The notes below the pieces were generated by a model, which searched no databases, was not told the DNA's origin, and saw only the letters and a list, made by a program, of their open reading frames with translations. This document shows positions 6,278-10,641 of a stretch of 10,641 nt of DNA, piece by piece (within the stretch, counting starts at the first letter, position 1; each line of letters opens with the position of its first letter). Location: contig DHOF01000044.1 of the NCBI GenBank assembly GCA_002411615.1, positions 852 through 11,492 on the forward strand, given 5' to 3'. Source of the stretch: Ruminococcaceae bacterium UBA5397. Its GTDB lineage: Bacteria > Bacillota > Clostridia > Oscillospirales > Acutalibacteraceae. The translations under genes and the position numbers were made by a program.

Positions 6278-8497
6278 TCAGAACAAGCTCTTAATGCGCG
6301 CCCAAAAAGATTGGTCGGTCTTTGTTTTGATTCCATCATTAACTGCTGCATCCTGGTTCAGCTTTTCGTTGGAATCATCTTGTTTAATTTCATTGGTTTT
6401 CATGATAAAACTGACATGATTGCTGCAGCCATCAGAAGTGCCGGAGAAAGTTTTATAGCTCTTCGCCTGATCTAGAATTGCATCTTTCAGATCGAGCAGT
6501 TTTTCTGCATCTGCTTTGCTCGAAACCACTTTGTTGGCAACAAGATCGATGCCGTTAACCTTAAACTGATTAGCTCCAGTCGAGAGTTCTCCACTCTTTT
6601 CTGCCAAGGTTCCAGCAGCCTCTGTTAACTGACCAATGCCATTTTGCAGCTGAATTCCTCCATTCTGCAGTTCTGTTGCGCCGGTCTGCAATGCCGAAGC
6701 ACCTGCATTGACCTGTGCAGAGCCGCTCTTGAGGGAGTCCGCTCCATTTTTAGCACTCTCTGCCCCATTGGAAACCTGTTGAGCTCCAACAGCCAGCTCA
6801 TTTGCTTTCTGCATTAAAGTATCAACTCCGCCAGAAACCAAAGTCAGATTATCGGAAATTTGCTTTGTTCCATCAGCGACTGATTTTGCGCCGTCATTTA
6901 GCTTTTGAGCAGATTCATTGAGCTTCTTTTCCTGTCCTGCAAAATTGCTCTTAATCGTTTGGGCAGAACCAGTCAGTGTACTGTTTGCGCTCTGGCCAAT
7001 TGCCTGAATATCGTTGCCAAGTCCAGTTAACTTTGTACCAATTGTCGTGTTATTCTGGATACTACTAATCATTGCATTAATCTGTGCTTTTGTGGTTGCA
7101 TCTGTTGTAGTAGCTGCAATCCCCTGAAGATTTTTAATCAAACCCGCATTCTGTGTTTGTAGAGTTGCGCCGATGTCCTGTGTATCACTTCCAGCCTTTG
7201 CAAGACTCTGGACAAACGGCTTCTTAGAATTGCTCATGTCGGCACTGATCTGCTGCATAGAAGAATCCACCAAAGAGCCGGTTACCTGCTGCAAAGCCTT
7301 CGTAAATTCCCCTAATCCAGCCTGTAATGTAGCTGCTCCGTCTTTTGCCTGATCACTGCCCGCAGAGAGCTGTTTTACGCTGCCGTCTAATTGTGTAATC
7401 CCCTGTGCAAAAGCGCTGCTGCCGTCTTTTACCTGTTTTGCACCGGCCGAAAGGGCTTCTGTTCCAGATGCCAACTGGTCACTGCCGGAAGAAAGCTGTT
7501 TGGTGCCGCCTGCAAGCTCTGTAGCCCCGCTATTTAAAGAACCGATTCCATTATTCAGCGCTTCCACTCCGCTTTGCAATTCGAGCATTTTATTGTTATA
7601 GGTAGAAAGAGCACTTGCCAAAGCTTCAGAACCTTCACTCAGCTGACCGGAAGCACTTTCCATTTGATCTACTAAAGAATTGATCTGACCTACATCAAAA
7701 GAAAAGCTACCGTTACTGCTTTCTGATCCAGCAGGAAGCGCTGCGCCCATAATCGAGTTCATTTCCAAATTTGTGGCATCGGCAGTAATCGTAAAGCTAT
7801 CTTCCAAATTAATCTTGCTCAGACTTTCCAGCGTACTGACAGATGAGCCTAGAGTTTCTTTCATGCCCGGCAAAGAAATCATCGTGACAATCTGGCTATT
7901 TCCTTCTGAAACAACCGCACCGCCTTCCGAGCATTTTACATTCTGAAAATGGTCAGTAGAAAAGCTGCAGAGAGCTGCCGCCAAAAACGGTGTATAAATG
8001 GTTCTGGATTCTCCTCCGACTAATTTTGTTGCCTTCTCATGATTCTGAAAAGAGACAGTCATTTCGAGCTTTCCGGTTTTTCCTGCAAGCTGATCTGCAC
8101 TCATTTCTTTTCCGTCCAATTTATATTCCACTTTCATGGTAACAGGAGCTTGTGCGCTGCTTTTTCCCTGATAGTAGAGGTCGTCTCCGGAAATATTATT
8201 CCATTCCAGTTCTTTGCCGTCTAAAGTAGGGGAATCATCTCCCTTTACATTTTTGACATCTGTCAGATTCGTAGATTCGGAATAATTTCCAATTCCATTA
8301 TCACTATGAACCCATGCACTGACCGTCTCATTTTGAACATTGCCATTCGGATCAGTAATCAGATAAACCGTTTCTTGACGTTTATAATTTTTGGAACTGT
8401 CGTTTGCTGTTGTTCCCTCTGCCGCAAAAGCGGTTGTTGTCACCAGAGAAGCACATAATGCAATACAGATCAGTTTCATCATCACTTGTTTTTTCAT
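6278..8497 (-). CDS. Secreted xxxLxxG heptad-repeat protein, partner of the MMPL transporter
   Basis: The 739-residue product starts with a Sec-type signal peptide (basic MKKQVMMK, hydrophobic core 9-24, likely cleavage near AFA/A at 25-26). An N-terminal beta-rich region (about 40-270) has segments such as YLITDPNGNVQNETVS and EYKLDGKEMSADQLAGKTG, which I recall from Clostridia and Actinobacteria proteins encoded next to MMPL genes. Next come 16 uninterrupted heptads of pattern xxxLxxG (283-394), a non-repetitive segment (395-522), 17 more heptads (523-641) and a charged C-terminus with no hydrophobic anchor. Such heptads (TIGR03057 type) occur in the extracellular parts of YhgE/Pip and EsaA-like proteins. 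The start overlaps the MMPL stop (ATGA, 8494-8497), with AAAGGAG 11 bases upstream, so the pair is probably translationally coupled. Role is inferred: an extracytoplasmic adaptor or periplasm-like stalk for the transporter. How it stays at the cell surface is not visible. Confidence 0.85.
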   Translation of the reverse strand: MKKQVMMKLICIALCASLVTTTAFAAEGTTANDSSKNYKRQETVYLITDPNGNVQNETVSAWVHSDNGIGNYSESTNLTDVKNVKGDDSPTLDGKELEWNNISGDDLYYQGKSSAQAPVTMKVEYKLDGKEMSADQLAGKTGKLEMTVSFQNHEKATKLVGGESRTIYTPFLAAALCSFSTDHFQNVKCSEGGAVVSEGNSQIVTMISLPGMKETLGSSVSTLESLSKINLEDSFTITADATNLEMNSIMGAALPAGSESSNGSFSFDVGQINSLVDQMESASGQLSEGSEALASALSTYNNKMLELQSGVEALNNGIGSLNSGATELAGGTKQLSSGSDQLASGTEALSAGAKQVKDGSSAFAQGITQLDGSVKQLSAGSDQAKDGAATLQAGLGEFTKALQQVTGSLVDSSMQQISADMSNSKKPFVQSLAKAGSDTQDIGATLQTQNAGLIKNLQGIAATTTDATTKAQINAMISSIQNNTTIGTKLTGLGNDIQAIGQSANSTLTGSAQTIKSNFAGQEKKLNESAQKLNDGAKSVADGTKQISDNLTLVSGGVDTLMQKANELAVGAQQVSNGAESAKNGADSLKSGSAQVNAGASALQTGATELQNGGIQLQNGIGQLTEAAGTLAEKSGELSTGANQFKVNGIDLVANKVVSSKADAEKLLDLKDAILDQAKSYKTFSGTSDGCSNHVSFIMKTNEIKQDDSNEKLNQDAAVNDGIKTKTDQSFWARIKSLF
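6575..6931 (-). repeat. Heptad-repeat arm 2 (17 xxxLxxG units) of the secreted protein
   Basis: Residues 523-641 are exactly 17 consecutive heptads, with Leu or another aliphatic residue at position 4 and usually Gly at position 7 (for example ADSLKSG, ASALQTG, ATELQNG). The register never slips; a few units have Ala, Lys, Ser or Asn in the Gly position. Long in-register repeats of this kind predict an extended helical, coiled-coil-like arm. Confidence 0.85.
6932..7315 (-). other. Non-heptad central segment between the two repeat arms
   Basis: Residues 395-522 interrupt the heptads. The segment is rich in Ser, Thr, Gln, Asn and Ala, lacks the Leu/Gly spacing and contains no Cys or hydrophobic membrane segment. 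It is 128 residues long (18 heptads plus two), so the two arms are out of register with each other. If the arms pack antiparallel, this is the tip. No known domain is recognised. Confidence 0.6.
7316..7651 (-). repeat. Heptad-repeat arm 1 (16 xxxLxxG units) of the secreted protein
   Basis: Residues 283-394 hold 16 heptads in one register, for example VEALNNG, IGSLNSG, TKQLSSG, SDQLASG. Units 2 and 3 (290-303) are degenerate, and the last 13 (304-394) are nearly regular. The DNA copies differ at many third positions, so this is an old protein repeat, not a recent DNA duplication. Confidence 0.85.
8423..8497 (-). other. Signal peptide of the heptad-repeat protein
   Basis: The first 25 residues show Lys at positions 2, 3 and 8, a hydrophobic core from about 9 to 20 and an AFA/A cleavage motif. 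Cys11 and Cys15 lie in the core but do not fit a lipobox (Leu and Ile precede them), so a Sec/SPase I signal is favoured over a lipoprotein signal. Confidence 0.85.
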
Positions 8498-10587
8498 GCT
8501 GTCTCAATCTCCTTTGAATTAGTCTTATTCTGAATCCAGTGATAACTGGTTTTTTTAATCACTTTGTTAAACAAAAGCAAAATGGCCGGCAAAACAAATA
8601 TAATGGTTACCATACTAATCAGCGCGCCGCGCGCCAACATAGAACAGAGACTCTTAATTAGATCCACTCTGGAAACAAGCACCACGCCCAGAGTCGCTGA
8701 GAAGAAGGTTAGGCCGCTCGTCAGTATGGATGTAGAACATTTTGTAACTGCCGTCAGCATTGCCTGTTCGGGCTTACTGCCGTCATTGAGCTCTTCACGG
8801 AACCGATTCGTCATTAGAATTGCGTAATCAATCGTTGCACCCAACTGAATGGTCCCGATCACGATACTTGCAATAAACGGAATGACGGTTCCGGTAAAAT
8901 ACGGAATGCCCATATTCACGGTAATTGCAAATTCAATCGCTGCAACCAAAAGGACTGGAATTGAAATTGATTTAAAGGAAATTAAAATAATAATGAACAC
9001 TGCAAGGATCGAAACAACACTGACATTTTTAAAGTCGATATCAGCAACTCGAACCAGGTCTTTTGTCATAGCGCCTTCGCCCGCGATCACAGCATCCGCA
9101 TCATAAGACTTCACAATTCTTTTCATCTCATCAAGCTGCGCATTGCATTGATCACTGCCTGCTTTATAAAGGCTGTTGACCAAAATCATTTTATGGCCGC
9201 CCTGATTGAACGTCTCCTGAATAGAGGCCGGTTCAAATGCTGTTGGAATTCCTCCGCCTACATATTTTTCATAGGAAAGTGCCTCATTAACACCATCGAC
9301 ATTTTGCAGTTCTTCGGTCAGATTCTTAATTTTATAATCATCCAGCTGATCGCTGACTAATACAAAGTGAGTGGTATCCATCTTAAAATCTTTTTTCAGC
9401 TTATTGGTGCTGACAATCGAATTTAAATCCTGCGGCAGAGTCTGATCCAGCGCATAATACTGGCTTACTTTTCCCTGTGCCACTGAGAACGGAATCAGCA
9501 GCAAAACAAAGACGACCAAAATTCCTTTATGATGATCTACGATAAACTGCGGAATTTTCTTTGTTTCATGAATTAGTACAGGGTGCCTATACTTACCGAT
9601 AGCGTGATCAAACGTCATCAAAAGCGACGGCAGAATGGTAAGCGTACTAATTACACCTAAAAGCACACCTTTCGCCATCACGATGCCGATGTCAGCTCCC
9701 AATTTAAGGCTCATGGTACAAAGCGCAAGGAACCCTGCAATCGTTGTCAGACTGCTGCCCGTAATGGAATTAAAGGTTGCAACAATCGCAGTCGCCATCG
9801 CACTCTCTCGATCAGACTGTTTTGTACATTCTTCGTTATAGCGATGCAGAAGGAAAATAGAAAAGTCCATCGTTACTCCTAACTGAAGGACCGCCGCCAA
9901 CGCTTGGGTAATATAAGAAATCTGACCGAGGAAAACATTACTGCCAAAATTATAAACAATCGGGAAAACGATGCCCAGCATAAAAATTAACGGTACAACG
10001 GTGCTCTCCAGGGAGAGAAAAAGGACTGCCATGCTGAGCAGCACTGCGACGAGAACATATTTTGGCATTTCTGTTTCAACAATATCTTTTGTATCCTTAA
10101 CGATTGCCGTCATACCAGCTAAGAAACAATTTTTATTTGAAATCGAGCGAATCTGTGCAATCGCCTGAAAAGTACTCGGCGACGCGGCGCTGTCTTCAAA
10201 AGAAATGATCATCATGGTGCCGGTATCGCTATAAAAAATCTTTTTAAAATCATCTGGCAGAACATCATTTGGGATTGAAGTATCCTTAATATCATCTGCC
10301 CAGATTACCTTGTGAACACCGGGAACTTCTTTAATTTGATTTTTTAAGTTGACAACATCTTTATCCTCCATATTGTCAACGACCAACATAGCCGAACTTC
10401 CCATATTAAAATCTTTATCCAAATATTTCTGGCCAATCATGGAATCCAGATTCTCTGGAAGATAAGACAAAATATCATAATTTACAAAAGTCTTGCTGTA
10501 TCCGATTACTGACGGAATCAGTAGCAAAACTGCAAGAATTACAATGGCTCTCCGGTGATGCACAATCCATTTTGCAAATCGCTGCAT
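8494..10587 (-). CDS. MMPL family transporter (RND superfamily), 12 transmembrane segments
   Basis: The 697-residue integral membrane protein has the duplicated RND layout. A first TM (about 14-31) is followed by an extracytoplasmic domain (32-176) and five TMs (about 177-325); then a seventh TM (about 354-371), a second extracytoplasmic domain (372-522) and five more TMs (523-675). TM4 and TM10 carry the MMPL proton-relay-like motifs GVTMDFSIFLLHRYNEE and GATIDYAILMTNRFREE, with Asp near residues 241 and 587. MMPL proteins export lipids, glycolipids or hydrophobic compounds using the proton gradient; the substrate here cannot be told. I chose ATG 10587: GGAGG is seven bases upstream, whereas it is one base from ATG 10593. 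The gene overlaps the heptad-repeat gene by 4 bases. The size is smaller than mycobacterial MmpL3 and has no large cytosolic tail. A role in resistance is possible but not shown. Confidence 0.93.
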   Translation of the reverse strand: MQRFAKWIVHHRRAIVILAVLLLIPSVIGYSKTFVNYDILSYLPENLDSMIGQKYLDKDFNMGSSAMLVVDNMEDKDVVNLKNQIKEVPGVHKVIWADDIKDTSIPNDVLPDDFKKIFYSDTGTMMIISFEDSAASPSTFQAIAQIRSISNKNCFLAGMTAIVKDTKDIVETEMPKYVLVAVLLSMAVLFLSLESTVVPLIFMLGIVFPIVYNFGSNVFLGQISYITQALAAVLQLGVTMDFSIFLLHRYNEECTKQSDRESAMATAIVATFNSITGSSLTTIAGFLALCTMSLKLGADIGIVMAKGVLLGVISTLTILPSLLMTFDHAIGKYRHPVLIHETKKIPQFIVDHHKGILVVFVLLLIPFSVAQGKVSQYYALDQTLPQDLNSIVSTNKLKKDFKMDTTHFVLVSDQLDDYKIKNLTEELQNVDGVNEALSYEKYVGGGIPTAFEPASIQETFNQGGHKMILVNSLYKAGSDQCNAQLDEMKRIVKSYDADAVIAGEGAMTKDLVRVADIDFKNVSVVSILAVFIIILISFKSISIPVLLVAAIEFAITVNMGIPYFTGTVIPFIASIVIGTIQLGATIDYAILMTNRFREELNDGSKPEQAMLTAVTKCSTSILTSGLTFFSATLGVVLVSRVDLIKSLCSMLARGALISMVTIIFVLPAILLLFNKVIKKTSYHWIQNKTNSKEIETA

Positions 10588-10593
10588 TTCCAT

Positions 10594-10602
10594 TCCTCCT
10601 TT
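10594..10602 (-). promoter_or_regulatory. Ribosome binding site choosing the second ATG of the MMPL gene
   Basis: The minus strand reads AAAGGAGGA, immediately followed by ATGGAAATG. GGAGG is one base from the first ATG (10593) and seven from the second (10587). The second is the workable start and removes two residues. Confidence 0.75.
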
Positions 10603-10605
10603 TAT

Positions 10606-10629
10606 TTATCTGCGAAGTTATCTGCGAAG
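10606..10629. repeat. Perfect 12-base tandem repeat upstream of the MMPL operon
   Basis: TTATCTGCGAAG occurs twice back to back (10606-10617 and 10618-10629). On the minus strand it reads CTTCGCAGATAA twice, starting four bases upstream of the AAAGGAGGA ribosome site. It lies in the leader or near the promoter of the transporter operon, where a direct-repeat operator for a regulator would fit. The window ends 12 bases later, so promoter elements and possible further copies cannot be seen. Confidence 0.6.
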
Positions 10630-10641
10630 TATTTTTCGAAT

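Noticed and set aside
6575..7651. DNA-level tandem repeat or CRISPR-like array in the heptad region
   Set aside because: The periodicity is at protein level (21-base units with varied codons); there are no identical repeats or spacers.
8423..8497. Possible lipoprotein signal (Cys11 and Cys15 in the signal peptide)
   Set aside because: The residues before each Cys do not fit a lipobox, and a clear AFA/A SPase I site follows.

Overview
The window suggests a low- to mid-GC Firmicute of class Clostridia. The reasons are strong AGGAGG-type ribosome binding sites, tightly overlapping genes, DUF951 next to prfA, a BirA with an N-terminal DNA-binding domain, and a secreted xxxLxxG-repeat protein paired with an MMPL transporter. 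Placement near Oscillospirales is only an impression from gene order and protein style. There are eight protein-coding genes and no sign of RNA genes, insertion sequences, phage genes or CRISPR arrays. Coding density is high and no gene-free stretch exceeds about 110 bases.

Region 1 (1-5130, minus strand) is a housekeeping operon. It reads, in transcription order, DUF951 small zinc-ribbon-like protein, prfA (release factor 1), a Sua5/TsaC-type threonylcarbamoyl-AMP synthase, coaE (dephospho-CoA kinase), a membrane-anchored lytic transglycosylase, and an M18 metallo-aminopeptidase. The sua5/coaE and coaE/transglycosylase pairs overlap by 4 bases, so translational coupling is likely. A good promoter precedes the DUF951 gene, and a strong palindrome lies after the last gene at the window edge. 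The operon joins translation termination, tRNA t6A modification, CoA synthesis, wall remodelling and peptide turnover.

Region 2 (5140-6250) is birA on the plus strand, transcribed divergently from region 1 from its own promoter with a perfect TATAAT box. It ends at a 22-bp perfect hairpin that can stop transcription from both sides.

Region 3 (6278-10641, minus strand) is a two-gene envelope operon. It holds a 12-TM MMPL/RND-superfamily transporter and, overlapping by 4 bases, a secreted protein with two long in-register heptad-repeat arms (16 and 17 heptads) around a non-repetitive middle. I infer that they form one export or envelope system: the MMPL protein supplies the membrane motor and the heptad protein an extracytoplasmic partner. 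A 12-base tandem repeat lies just upstream and may be a regulator site. This pair is the most interesting content of the window; the substrate is unknown.

Three start codons are reassigned from ribosome-binding-site evidence (sua5 GTG at 3707, birA ATG at 5210, MMPL ATG at 10587), and coaE starts with TTG.
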